NCBI GenBank assembly: GCA_022925895.1
Contig: JAKSYS010000729.1
Span: 1-29,756, forward strand
From: Fragilaria crotonensis
Lineage: Eukaryota; Bacillariophyta; Fragilariophyceae; Fragilariales; Fragilariaceae
Length of the DNA: 29,756 nt
Direction of reading: 5' to 3'
Below the pieces are notes generated by a model. That model was not told where the DNA came from, ran no database searches, and saw only the letters and a list, made by a program, of their open reading frames with translations. This document shows positions 19,471 to 29,756 of the stretch, piece after piece. How positions within the stretch are numbered: position 1 is the stretch's first letter; every line of letters begins with the position of its first letter. Made by a program: the position numbers and the translations under genes.

Positions 19471-20881
19471 ATGTGGTTGGTCGCTCCTCGCGTGCTGTCT
19501 CTTGTCGGGATCACAATCGGCAACAGCCGCCTAAATCGTCCCTACTTTCATCAGTCATCCCGAGCAACTAAACACACCATGGCCGCCGTCAGAACAGCTC
19601 TCGATGAGCTTGGCACGAACGGCGCTTTCAAGCGAACTGCTGCGTCTTTTCGAAACTCTATCACCAGGACAGGCGGACAATTTCCTGCGGAAGTGAATAG
19701 ATGTGAGTTTGTTTTGGAGGTGGTACTTCTAATTTAGAACTCTGGATTACACATTTATTGGACCGTATGTCTGGTGATTGTATTGCTCACTGCGATGTGT
19801 TGTTTATTTGCACTTACACTGCCTTTTCTTGTCCTTGCCGTTGTGTATAGATCATCTGTACGTTTCATACGCATGCCCATGGGCTCATCGAACTCTGATT
19901 GTGCGAGCACTCAAGGGCCTTCAAGATGTGATTTCGGTGACTGTTGTACATCCCACCTGGCAGAAGACTTCGACAGATCCGGACGACAAACATGTGGGAT
20001 GGATCTTCGGCGACCCTAACGGAAAGCCTCTCGTCAACAACATGGGCGCTGGAGGCCCATTCCCAGCGTGCTACCCTGGTAATGAACCGGATCCTATTCT
20101 GGGAGTCAAGTCCATTCGAGAACTCTACGAAAGAGCGAACGATACGAACGGAAAATACTCCGTACCAGTCCTGTGGGACAAGAAACAAGGGACCATTGTC
20201 TCGAACGAATCAAGCGACATTATCGAGATGTTCAATTCTCAGTTCAACCAGTTCGCCAAGAACCCGGACCTCGACTTGTCTCCTCAAGAAACAATTCAGG
20301 ACAGGAAAGCTGTCGATGATTGGATTTATCCAAACATCAATGATGGAGTCTACCGATGCGGCTTTGCCACCACGCAGGTTGCCTACGATATTGCCATCGA
20401 GCACCTGACGAATGCCTTTGACAAGGTGGAGAAAATTCTGGAACGCCAACGATACATTGCTGGCGACGGCTCGGCCCTAACGTTGTCAGACATTCGCCTC
20501 TTTGTAACTTTACTTCGTTTCGATCCAGTATACATAGTGTACTTCAAGACGAATACGCGTTCCGTGACTCATTCACCGGCGCTTCTCAATTACTGTCGTG
20601 ATATTTATCAAATGCCAGGTGTTGCGGAAACAGTCAATTTGGAACAAATCAAGGTGCATTACTTTACATCACATCCCCGTTTGAACTACCTGTCCATCAT
20701 CCCTCGTGGTACCGATTTTGAAGCACTCTTGAAGGAACCACATAATCGAATGGACTTGGATGTAAGAGTGGAAGGACAACCGACAAACCAGAACCCGGTA
20801 ACAACGAGGAAGAGGGTGAGGGATTCTGATGCAGCGACCGATGCAGTAGGTGGTGCAACCGAAGCTAACAATCAGGATTGA
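19471..20881 (+). CDS. Glutathionyl-hydroquinone reductase (Xi-class GST, ECM4/YqjG-like)
   Basis: Exon 1 is 19471-19702 and exon 2 is 19851-20881. The 148-base intron (GTGAGT to TATAG) is phase 1 and restores a Tyr codon. The product has 420 residues, or 384 from the second Met at 19579, whose CACACCATGG context is better. The family reduces glutathionyl-hydroquinones, releasing quinol with GSH as donor. Seen: SFRNSI near the N-terminus, RYHLYVSYACPWAHR with catalytic Cys86 in the CPWA box (nt 19873), SVPVLWD and the SNESSDI glutathione-site motif, NDGVYRCGFATTQ in the helical domain, and DIRLFVTLLRFDPVY near the end. A low-complexity tail of about 45 residues (RKRVRDSD) follows the domain. 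The first 36 residues are Arg/Ser-rich and nearly free of acids, so the long form could carry an organelle-targeting peptide. It is complete, with no frameshift. Confidence 0.94.
19703..19850 (+). other. Intron of the reductase gene
   Basis: Donor AGAT|GTGAGT and acceptor TGTATAG|ATCATC, preceded by a T/C-rich tract. Splicing recreates the strongly conserved RYHLYVS stretch, which fixes both sites. Confidence 0.92.
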
Positions 20882-23016
20882 CCGTGACAGTGGCTTTGGT
20901 TCTCCGTTTGACGAAGATTAACGAATGCGAACCCTGTGGCAGCCAGGTAAAGAGTTTCCTGTAAAAACTCTTGCGTGAAATATTTTTGAAGCTCAAAGGA
21001 GATTGTAAGGAGCACGATAGCGAAGTAGTTGGTGGTGCTCTTGACGTCAAGATTTAGCGTACAGGCCACGGTTAGGGTGTTGCACATTCTTCTCTCATTA
21101 TGTCAACTTCGTGTGATATGGGACTTGGCTTGTCAAACAAATTACATACAAGAATGTCAACTTCAGACAAATTAACATACAAGAATGTCAACTTCAGAGT
21201 TTAGGTGGCGTATCTTCGTGAGATCGATGAGGAATTCAGCAAGCTCAAAACCCTAGATTCCACCCAATGAAAATCCAAAAGGCACGATCAAGTCTTTGAG
21301 GATCTTTTTCATTGTGGGGATTGCGATATGGAAACGGAGGGAGCGAGCTGAGAGGTAGAGGTGACTGAACAAATCCAACCTTCGCCAGCAAGCTCAACTT
21401 CATCCCGTCATCATGGCTGTCCTGTGTGCTCTGGATCGACCATCTCACGTTCATAATCGAAACTTCTCTAAGTGCTTTCTTGAACATCACCATCTGAGCT
21501 CAGCTTGCCATAAAGCTGATAACCCTGCTGAACAGCATTCAACATGTGTTTTATGCATTCAGAATTTTGCGACTGCGAGTCACCAATGGCTGAGATGTAA
21601 GACACCCTCTCACTGACAACTGACAATGCCATGTTCTGGCATTTTACTTCATGGTGCCTGGCTTCATCCCGGTTGATGCAGAAAAGGACAACTACACATG
21701 GCGCATGTTCAAATGTTCAAATTGAGTTCCACCATCACCAACATATAGGTAGCAAAATTTGCAGTCACCACATGAAAAATGTCATGAATAGGGCAATTCC
21801 CATCAAAAAGGCCACATAAATTGTAAGGAAAGGGCAATTCCCAGATCAGCAAGGCCAACATTCCGATATCACCATTATCGTACTTCAGAAACTTCAGCCA
21901 GTATTTCTCAGGTATCTGTACCAAGACAAAGCACATCAAAATGTGCAATGAAATTGAGAAAAATGGTCACTGAATGTTCAAAAATGTGAATGACAAATGA
22001 TGTGTCAATTATAAAGCAGTGTTTCTGTTGTCACCATCACCTCCTCACCTTAGTGTTCCATTTGCTCAGTTGATCCTGCCTTTGACACTTTTGAAACATG
22101 CCTTAACGTTGCAGATGCTACACAACTGGAGAAAGCTCCAACTCTTGGATGCATTTAAGGAACGTTTCAATAGTGGAGAATTGTGAGGAATTAGATGCTG
22201 CTATGTTTTTGATGTCAGTTGAGATGCTGAAGAACATAGAACATAGTAATTGTCAGGTAAACCAGTGAGGTGCAGTAGTTCCCTCTAAATGCAGATTTCA
22301 GCCTCTGCACTTGCTAGCTACCAGGCAGAAGGGCACTACAGAAATCTCCGGACCTTCCTGGTGCACATGCACATCAAGACCAGAGAGCTCCCAATATTTC
22401 TTGACCACCACGCATTGTATGACTGACAGGAAAGCATGTGGACAGCTGAAAATGCAGTTTCTTTCTAATGGGTTGTTCTGTTGGTATTCATGAAGTCTCA
22501 CATTGAACAGGCACCATGTAGGGGGATGCAGTCATCTAATCATGGCTTCTGTTGGATAGTCTGCAACACACCACTGTTAAAAAGAATTGGAGTCAAGCAG
22601 CTTATTCAAACTTCCCAAGAAAGCAGCAACATGATAGAGACAAAAGAAAAGTAAATTATGTCTGAAGACTACGTTCAAGCAAAAATGAACACAAACAACA
22701 AGATAGGCCTGCCTAACATTCAGACCAGTGATTGTCTGCCAGCATCAAAACTTCACGTGCCCCCGGTAATTATGTGATATCCAATTTGTCCTTGTCTACC
22801 ACCAGCAAGAATGGTTGTTTACAAAGATCTTCACTCCAGGTGAGATCCTACAGATGCTGACCTTTAGTACCCATAGCTGGTGATGGTGACTGCTGATGGC
22901 AAGGACGAGGAATTTCTTTTAGCTTTGAAGATTCAATTGATTAAGATACTAGATTGTAGGTTTCTTTATGTTGTAATTGTCTTCAATTGTCTTTTTCTCC
23001 TTCACCCTCCTTATCA
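20882..23016. other. Gene-poor spacer with transposon-like debris
   Basis: About 2.1 kb follow the reductase stop. No intact gene is seen. Minus-strand stretches at about 21709-21948 and 22298-22501 look mildly protein-like but match nothing I recognise. Composition is AT-rich and continuous with the next region, so this may be older mobile-element debris. Confidence 0.45.
21137..21197. repeat. 30-31 bp tandem duplication
   Basis: Two adjacent copies of ACAAATTACATACAAGAATG followed by TCAACTTCAG; the second has one extra A. It lies about 260 bases after the reductase stop. Confidence 0.9.
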
Positions 23017-23042
23017 TACATCTAAGGGTGCCAAAACCAAGT
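23017..23042 (+). repeat. Left inverted-repeat end
   Basis: Reads TACATCTAAGGGTGCC and then AAAACCAAGT. The reverse complement of 29729-29754 is the same except T for C at one position. Confidence 0.85.
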
Positions 23043-23164
23043 CGGCTCTTGGATATGAAAAACCAATCATCTTTGATATGATATTTTTTTGCTCATAATG
23101 TTTACCTAAAATACAGGTAAAAACTTAGGACTAAAGAGCTTGTACATCATGTGTATGAAGTGGG

Positions 23165-23400
23165 TTTCCTCGTATTTCCTGAACTCGGAAATTTCTTTTT
23201 CCTGAATTTTTCATCTCTTGCATAGGATCTCGTACTTTGTATTCCTGAGCTCCAAAATTTCAAATCCTGAAATTCAATGACTCATTTTAACTAGCTTCCA
23301 AGTGGAATTCCTGAGCTTTGGGACTCGAAATATCTGAACTATACCACTTCTTCATTTGTGATCATGAATTTCAATTCCTGAATTTGACATCCGAAAAGAA
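23165..23400. repeat. Left subterminal CCTGA-motif cluster
   Basis: Eight or so CCTGAA/CCTGAG words, often as ATTCCTGA(A/G) before AAAT or CTC, spread over about 230 bases. Clustered short motifs next to the ends are typical transposase-binding arrays of DNA transposons. Confidence 0.7.
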
Positions 23401-23594
23401 GAAGGTTGCTGTGTAGTGTGTATGAAGTAATCACCACAGTAGTTCTGAGCTGACATTGTTCATATAATTGACATACATGTCACACATTTTAACTTTTGTT
23501 GGATATTAGTGTTAATGTGCCTATTCGTGTGGCTTTGATGAAGCATTCTACTATTCATACTAAGTGTCTGATCAATTCTAAACTGCCTCCACTT

Positions 23595-25228
23595 TCACTT
23601 CACTGTAGACAAGTTCAGAAGCAAGATGCCTGAGTAGTTATCATCCTCCTCATCAGAGTTGTCGTCAAATACATCCATGCGCTTGTGTGGGCATTTCTTA
23701 CCCTTGTCATCAAATTGTTTCCTGACCCCTGGCCAGACTCCTTTTCCTTCTCGACAGAAACATTTTTAGTAGTTCCTGGTTGAATGTTTGGGCTGATTTC
23801 TTTCTATCATTCTTGATGGCCATGTATAATTCATCGTATTTCCTCATTCCAGCCTGTGACCAACCACAGCCTCCCCATTATCATGAGCGAGCACCCTTGT
23901 TCCTGGAGAATGTAAGGTGGTGGCTGCAGAACATGAGAAAAGATTGGTCAGAATTTAGGATGTGGTTTTTCATTTCACTTATCATAGTGTAACTTACGGG
24001 TAGGTTTTTGTTGTCCTCATCTGTCAATGTACCGATTTGATGTTTCCAACAAGTGATAACAAAACAAGTCAGTTCCTTGTTGTTTGTTCTGTGACAAACC
24101 ACTCGGATAAACTTACCATTTTCTCTGTCTTTACTAATTCGGCAAACCACCTCTTCCCATAGTTGATCAGGCACCGCAAAATGAATGCTTCATCACTTAT
24201 GGACAGGATTTTCTTGCTCCATACTTTCCTGTCAGTTGTTGCACAGTGGTTCTCCATGTTGTTGATAATGTTATTCCAGTTGCTGCTGCCGAGTAAATGT
24301 CTATGATTTGGGCATTGTAGCAGATGTTATCCCTCATCTTGAGGAGGTAACTGGTTTCATCCTTGCATCCACTGTACAGGCTGTGTCCATACGTTCCTAA
24401 ATGGGAAGTGAATCCTCTGAATGCAAGGTGTTTGATGTTGAAAGCAAGTGGGTGTGAGTATGCTCCGGACTTGGCAAAGTTACATCCACTTCAAATCCTC
24501 ACCTTTGAATTTCATTTGCATGTTTTTTATTGCATTGTTCCGAAGATCAGTGTGTGTTTTTACAAGTATTCTCCACATCCCAAGCCACCAGTTTTGGGTT
24601 CCTCGAATGTTTGTGTGCTTCATGATAAAGCCACAAAGTGTTTTCTCATCTTCACTGAAATGAGAATGATAGTCTTTTTGATAGAACTTCCAAATAGAGA
24701 ACACGTGTTTTTTTCATGCAAGTCTTGATCATACTGATTTGATTCTCTTCTGAGATTTCCGTCATGCTCATGTCCATTAAGCTGCTTAGCCCTGGAACCG
24801 ATGATGTTAGTTGGCTGTCACTTGATTCCCCGACTTTAATAGTTGAAGGTAGGGATGGTGGATTTCTGTATGCATGCTTCCAATAGTTGAAGGTAGGGAT
24901 GGTGGATTTCCGTATGCATGCCTCCATCCTTGTTTTGCATCCATTTTCTGTGGCACCAACTCCTCTTCCTCCTCGTTGTCACTTTGAATCAGATCATTGG
25001 GATCTGTGGTCACTTGTTGCACGCCTTTATGAACTCTCTCCTTTGTTTCCTAGAGCTGGGCTTTAAGGCAGTGATGCCTGCTGCTGTTTCCTGTGGCATT
25101 GATGCCATGGTCGTATTTGTGCTTGCTTGTTGTTGGAAAACTTTTGATGGTGCACCAAATTTTGAACACTGGAAATCCTTTTGTGGGATAGTATTTTGCG
25201 ACCATTTGAATTTTGTACCAAGTACCAA
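23595..25228 (-). pseudogene. Transposon-associated protein relic, unnamed family
   Basis: Protein-like segments follow one another on the minus strand in shifting frames: a Lys/Arg-rich start (near 25228-25010), an Asp/Glu-rich stretch (about 25000-24950), a block with CGFIMKHTNI and NNAIKNMQMKFKG (about 24640-24480), one with DETSYLLKMRDNICYNAQI (about 24380-24310), one with ISDEAFILRCLINYGKRW (about 24215-24160), a GWSQAGMRKYDELYMAIKND segment (about 23870-23810), and an end with KKCPHKRMDVFDD before a stop at 23595. A possible intron runs from CCC|GTAAGT near 23999 to TTCTGCAG near 23918. I associate this layout with a repeated, unnamed protein family in diatom genomes, from memory only. 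Frame breaks suggest it is dead. Confidence 0.5.
24838..24925. repeat. 44-bp tandem duplication
   Basis: Two adjacent copies starting AATAGTTGAAGGTAGGGATG, with two substitutions (CTGTATG/CCGTATG and GCTTCC/GCCTCC). The unit length is not a multiple of three, so it breaks the frame of the surrounding relic. Confidence 0.92.
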
Positions 25229-25399
25229 GTTCGTAGGTAGGTTCTACATTCATGCAGAGGTTTTGAATTTTGAATTCATACCACACCCCCTTCATTTTTT
25301 ACATACACCAAAAATGTACCAAAAGTACATGTACAATTTGAATGCATGCTTTCCCAAAATTCTGTGCTGGTGTGCAGCAGTGCATGACATCTGAGATAA
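25229..25399. other. AT-rich stretch upstream of the relic
   Basis: This would be the 5' region of the minus-strand relic. It contains ACATGTAC-type words and no recognisable gene. Confidence 0.4.
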
Positions 25400-25770
25400 A
25401 ACGGTACCCGCCGCAGCCGGCCAAATTTTTGCAGAGGCTTTGGCCGCAGCCGGCCGTATGCCAATATGTGAGCCTGGCCGTACCTGTCTGCAGTCCGACA
25501 GTCCCTGCCCGCACAGGGCCGCAGCCGGACTGTCCCTGCCCGTTCCCGGACCCGGCCGCAGTCGTAAGGAAGTACAGTACATAGTACAAACATAGTACAC
25601 AGTACTGTACTGACAGTACGTTGTCAGCAACCACCGTACCCGTGAAAATGACAGGTGATCCGCCCTTTACCCGCGATTGGCCGAAAAGTGATAGGAATCG
25701 ACCGGGACAGAAATACATGGACCGCAGCCGCCCAAAATCACGGCTGGCCCGCGGTTTCCGGCCGGCTAAC
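25400..25770. other. GC-rich island with repeated CCGCAGCCGG core
   Basis: Within AT-rich debris, about 370 bases are strongly GC-rich. The core CCGCAGCCGG or a near form occurs at 25411, 25444, 25519 and 25722, and GTCCCTGCCCG occurs twice (about 25500 and 25530). A GTAC-rich palindromic stretch (25570-25620) sits in the middle. Overlapping minus-strand frames here are low-complexity and not persuasive. It could be a small nested element or a structured noncoding repeat. Confidence 0.6.
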
Positions 25771-25859
25771 GGGCCCCAAGGTCATGCACTGGTGTGCAGT
25801 GAATCTGTGCCCTGTCATCTTTGACATCTCATTTTCACTTCACTCGTCCTCTTCAAAAT

Positions 25860-26696
25860 GTTGTCCTCAAAGGCACCCTGCTCTTCTGTTAAAACCCCTT
25901 CTGCCTGAAGAAGTTCAACAAGAAACCATTTTCCAATCAAGCAGCATATACACAGCATATTGATAGAAACATTGCGTGCTATAATTTCATTGTGAAGAAA
26001 TCACACCTTGCAGCAACACATGGTGCTCTGTTTCACACCGCTGCCGTCTTCATGAGGATGGGAATGTCACATGCACAAGTAACAAAAGGCCTGCCCTTTT
26101 AAGGCGACATTTGGTGAATGATCCCTGCATGGATTTTGTTGGCACAGACAACCTTCTGCAGTACAACCTTCTGTAGTCTCCGGCTGGCAATGGTGTGGAA
26201 GTTGAAAGCACTTCTTGTGAGGATATTGAGGATTGCAACAAAAGTGATGATTTGTCCGTGTTAAGTGATGACCCAAACATTCTTACCTGTACCAGCAATT
26301 CTGCACTTGATGAAGATGTGGAAGCCCCATCATTTTGTTCCAACTTCATGTATACTACCAATCAGAAACGCACTGTTTCTCTCCTCAAGATCCTGGACCA
26401 TGCCAACGCACCCAACTACACTTTTGGCAAGCTCTGCATCTGCTGATAATTATTCTTACAACCCAGTGGGTGGACTCTCACGTGCAAAAACGTTCATGCC
26501 CTAATCAACTCAGTTCGTAATGGGAAGAAACTGCTTCCCTTTGTACAAAGAGTGGATGTAGATCATGGCTCTCCATCTGATGTGATAGGAGGAGTGGTGT
26601 TGGCATCAGCGACAACACTTTTATCACACAGGGCCCATGATGACCTTACTCGACAAAGCTTAAGGTGGCAAGCGAGCATCATTCACTTCTTCTGAC
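25860..26696 (+). pseudogene. Second transposon protein relic, plus strand
   Basis: Broken frames read HGALFHTAAVFMRMGMSHAQ (about 26020-26080), an acidic stretch with CEDIEDCNKSDD (about 26215-26260), KRTVSLLKILDHANAPNYTF (about 26365-26425), SADNYSYNPVGGLSRAK (about 26440-26490) and NSVRNGKKLLPFVQRVDV (about 26505-26560), ending at a stop near 26696. The order and the LLKILDxxxAPNYxF motif suggest the N-terminal part of a large transposon protein, possibly of the CACTA/Plavaka-like type. That link is from memory and uncertain. There are several frame changes and no intact start. Confidence 0.42.
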
Positions 26697-27868
26697 AGAG
26701 ATTGTATACTAGTACACTCTGAAAAGAGCAAAACCAAGAAGCCATGGGCACAATGCGCGGACTCATGCAGACGCTTCCAAGCGTGAAGTGCGAAGACAAC
26801 TCATCAACATTTACAAAATTCATTTGCAGAAGTTACTCCATCAAGATATTGGCAATCATGATCAGCACACGTAAGCTGTCACAAAGAATTGGTTCTCAGC
26901 CAATGCTTCCATTTTCCGTGAAAGCTACCGGAGGATTAAGCAGCGCACACTGAGTAGTATGCGATCCATTTGAGATTATTTCAACAACAGTGAATTTGGC
27001 TTTGGCCACAAGTTCCATCAGACAGATCTTTGCGAGGGCTACTACACCTCCCAGTGTGGAGCCCATCTGTGTGAGTCAAATGCCCCTTTGTCATAGGCAT
27101 GTAAAATAGATTTGGTTTTTTGCTGGCATGGATTGGGAGAGGAAGTGGCATCAGTACAGTCGTAGCTTGAGGAGCTTTGCAATCATCCGTTCCCTCCACC
27201 TTTTTGATGCTTTGTTGCCTACTGGAATAAACGTGTATGAATTGTTTGTTGGCTGTTTTTCCTGGGCAGGGCAGGGGATGAATTTACACCACATTCATAG
27301 CAGCTGCTGGTTTGCGAGAGACTTGGGACAGTGATGGATTGTGCAACATTTTGCTGGTTTAAATAAGAATGATCTTAACTGGCTTGTGTGTATACAACTC
27401 TTGAGCATGCAAACAGACAACTGACAAACAGGACCTATACCGGTAGATCAACCTGGTTTGATTCACTCATATCAATGAGAATCTCTCGCAGGTGACCGAA
27501 TATAGATTCTGAAAGTCTGATTGCCTTACATGCTCAATCGAAGCACACAAACAGAAGAAGCCCATTTTCCATCAAAGCACAACAAAATGAGGCACTCAAC
27601 ATTCATTGTCACAAGCAGCCGCCTAAAAGAAAAAGCAGAACAAAGGCGGGACAATGTGAGATTGAATGCAAAACAACAACAAGAAAGAACAATAGTACCA
27701 GCCTGCCTGTAAGCAATACAATGAAGCAGCAGCATACTGCTGCCAGCCTACTGTAGAAGTACATCGGGATGAAGGTGCCACGACAGGACAAGAACAATGA
27801 CGTATCTTTGTCTTCAACTGGACGGGAACATCAGCAGCTGCACTAGTACTGGTGTACAATGCCATCAC
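26697..27868. other. Transposon interior, no readable gene
   Basis: Scattered open frames under 75 codons, none with recognisable motifs. It may hold the heavily decayed remainder of the relic that begins at 25860. Confidence 0.4.
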
Positions 27869-28155
27869 CACAGTACTGTACAATTCAGCAGTGTCATAGT
27901 GGAGTAGAGGGGAGATCAGTAGAAGTACTACTGGTCTACCGTAGCCTCAGGCTACTCCGAATACTGCAGTCCATTGTCATGAGTACTGTAGGTAACACAG
28001 TACTGTACAATGCAGCAGTATCACAGTGGAGGAGTGTACTGGAGTACTGGAGTACATGAGTAGTAGTACTGCTGGTTCACCGTAGCCTCAAAGATACTCC
28101 AAGTACTACAGTACTGCGGTCGGTGATCGGTGATACCGAAATGAGTACTGTACAT
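27869..28155. repeat. Duplicated unit of about 128 bp
   Basis: CACAGTACTGTACAAT, then GCAGTNTCANAGTGGAG, then CACCGTAGCCTCA or a near form, then CATGAGTACTGTA recurs at about 27869 and again at about 27997. The second copy is longer because of small insertions. The copies are diverged, so the duplication is not recent. Confidence 0.75.
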
Positions 28156-28198
28156 AGGAGGCAGTACCCACACAACAGGAGCACCTCAAAACTCATCA

Positions 28199-28235
28199 TG
28201 AGTGTTGATTGATTGAACAAATCAATCAACACTCA
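28199..28235. repeat. Perfect 16-bp inverted repeat with 5-base loop
   Basis: TGAGTGTTGATTGATT at 28199-28214 pairs perfectly with 28220-28235, leaving the loop GAACA. It could form a stable hairpin in RNA or a cruciform in DNA. No T-run follows it, and it does not follow a gene. Confidence 0.92.
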
Positions 28236-28539
28236 AACAATCAGCAGGAACAACTCACCAACGAGGAGAGCAAAGTGTGCTTGGTGGGAAGAGGAAGAAG
28301 GGGCGAAGGTGCCAAAGAATGGAGTATTCAATTGGGGGTGACAGCAAGTGGTGGAGTTCACAAAACAACGAACGAATTGATGTGATACTCGTACAAAAAT
28401 TCGCAGGTAGGGTTCTACGAAGCGCAATACCATGGCTGCATACGTTTGCATTTTCGAAGCCAGTAGAAACGTACAGCATGCACTGGTATTGGTGATGAAA
28501 GAATAAATCTGTGTATATGACATATTCCACCTACAATAC
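28236..28539. other. Spacer after the hairpin
   Basis: About 300 bases with no recognisable gene. Frames on both strands are short and motif-free. Confidence 0.4.
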
Positions 28540-29516
28540 CTTTTTACGTAAGATCTACAGCGTAGTATCATGTTCTCTCTACGAACAAACCAGAAGTATG
28601 CATACTTGTAGTACTATGCATAGTACAATGTACATGCACCTGGTACGGAATGCCGTTCTTCGGATCGCTCGCATGCGCAAGAACGGTGTAAAACGCGCAG
28701 ACACTTGGCATCATTTGTCATACGAGTAGCTATGCAGTACGCAATACACCACCTTACCATGTACATGAAGCACCGTACCAGTACAACACCCGTACACGAC
28801 ACCATAAACCGCGCCATATCATACCGTATGCCACCATACCATACGCATACTGCACCATCGACAGTACACTACCAGTACACAAGAACTGTAGTTCACAATA
28901 CGACGTACAGTACTGAGTACCACCATAAAAACTGACCGTATTGCACCAGAAAAGATAGTAGGACTAGTAGACTGTATTCCAGTAAGACTCCGTACCACAA
29001 ACAACACACAACGCACAACAACGTACGGTACTATGAATGAACCATACCAGGGCTTGTAGTACGCCACTACGCCACTAAATGCTGATACACAAACCATGCA
29101 GCACACCATACGATACACCGCAACGCCTGGTGCCATGCACAACAAGCATACAAAATACAACACAATACACCACCATCCTTCATACCCGGAGTTCGGAGTA
29201 CTTGTATATCATACATAGAGTACTACTACTTGTACCATATAACCCAGTGAGCGATAGACGCGACAAACCATACTACCATACTTCGTGGTAGAACGTAGAC
29301 CGTCTACAGTAGACCATGAAATGTGCACCATGCTTGTAAACAATAGAAGACCGAATATTGCACCGAATACCGTATGCCAGAAACTGTAAAAGCTGTATTA
29401 CTGTACTCGTATACTGTATGGCGCACAGAAGCAACACTCCGTACACAATACACAATCTACAATACACCATGCTCCAGTACATCGTAAACAGCGCATACAG
29501 TACCAGCATTTTTATT
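28540..29516. other. GTAC/ACCATAC-rich tract
   Basis: Nearly 1 kb dominated by short words such as AGTAC, GTACC, CATACC, ACTGTA and ACACC. The plus strand is rich in A and C. No coding is seen. The words look like loosely degenerate simple sequence rather than a strict tandem array. Confidence 0.6.
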
Positions 29517-29728
29517 GATGTCGAAATTATGAAGAAAAAAGCTCAGGAATAATACTGCAGTAGTTCAGGAGTGCAAAATTTTCTTCATAAAAATGAGGAA
29601 ACTGCAAACTTCCAAATCCTGAACTAAATAAGTAAACCTGAACAAAACTTCAGGAATCCTGAACTACATTTGGGAATCCTGAAATTTTTCCAATACATAT
29701 GAGAAAAAATTCTTGTATCAACTATGGT
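29517..29728. repeat. Right subterminal CCTGA/TCAGG cluster
   Basis: TTCAGGA, TCCTGAAC and CTCAGGAAT words recur through about 200 bases next to the right inverted repeat, mirroring the left end. Confidence 0.7.
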
Positions 29729-29754
29729 ACTTAGTTTTGGCACCCTTAGATGTA
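29729..29754 (-). repeat. Right inverted-repeat end
   Basis: Reverse complement of 23017-23042 with one mismatch, two bases from the end of the window. Confidence 0.85.
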
Positions 29755-29756
29755 GT

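Larger units (their letters stand above)
23017..29754. mobile_element. Candidate large DNA transposon bounded by inverted repeats
   Basis: The ends share a 26-bp sequence in inverted orientation (25 of 26 match). Each is followed inward by a zone of 200-400 bases dense in CCTGAA or CCTGAG words. Between them lie decayed coding relics on both strands. No target-site duplication can be tested because the window stops two bases after the right end. The two ends could instead belong to different copies of one dispersed family. Confidence 0.5.

Noticed and set aside
22298-22501. Minus-strand 67-codon protein-like stretch
   Set aside because: It might be transposon debris, but nothing in it can be tied to a family and neighbouring frames are broken.
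25276-25718. Three overlapping minus-strand frames of 105-139 codons
   Set aside because: They read the GC-rich CCGCAGCCGG island in all three frames with similar low complexity, which points to composition rather than coding.

Overview
The window looks like nuclear DNA from a unicellular alga of the stramenopile type, most likely a diatom. Genes are compact, with few short GT-AG introns. There is a GC-rich retrotransposon of a type I associate with diatoms, a tandem cytochrome P450 cluster, and acidic/Lys-Gly-rich secreted membrane proteins reminiscent of the diatom cell surface. The taxonomic call is an inference from gene content. I saw no rRNA, tRNA or CRISPR.

Layout. 1-832 is AT-rich spacer. 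833-5099 is a GC-rich non-LTR-type retroelement with reverse transcriptase, zinc knuckle and restriction-like endonuclease. It is split by many frameshifts and is bounded, unusually, by two 174-bp direct repeats. 5100-11515 holds three tandem P450 genes on the minus strand: one intact (5418-7037), one badly decayed (about 7960-9277), and one intact except for a one-base frameshift near its C-terminus (9765-11330). The flanks of the two good copies are also duplicated. 11823-18163 holds a second tandem minus-strand family of secreted single-pass membrane proteins: two good copies (11823-13931 and 14974-16786) and a relic (about 17336-18163). Duplicated upstream blocks continue to about 18650. 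The family shares an exact six-cysteine motif, Lys-Gly repeats, a conserved ectodomain, a membrane helix and a tail with twin GYxDGY motifs. 19471-20881 (+) is a two-exon glutathionyl-hydroquinone reductase, the most securely identified gene.

From about 21 kb to the end the DNA is gene-poor and transposon-derived. An inverted pair of 26-bp sequences (23017-23042 and 29729-29754), each followed inward by clustered CCTGA(A/G) motifs, suggests the two ends of a DNA transposon of about 6.7 kb. Inside lie decayed protein-coding relics on both strands, a GC-rich island with a repeated CCGCAGCCGG core, a duplicated unit of about 128 bp, a perfect 16-bp hairpin, and a long tract rich in GTAC-type words.

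The window therefore shows local gene-family birth and death (P450s and membrane proteins) beside one metabolic gene and two kinds of mobile element. Several frameshifts fall in short homopolymers, so some broken genes may be sequencing errors. I could run no searches; family calls rest on motifs read by eye.
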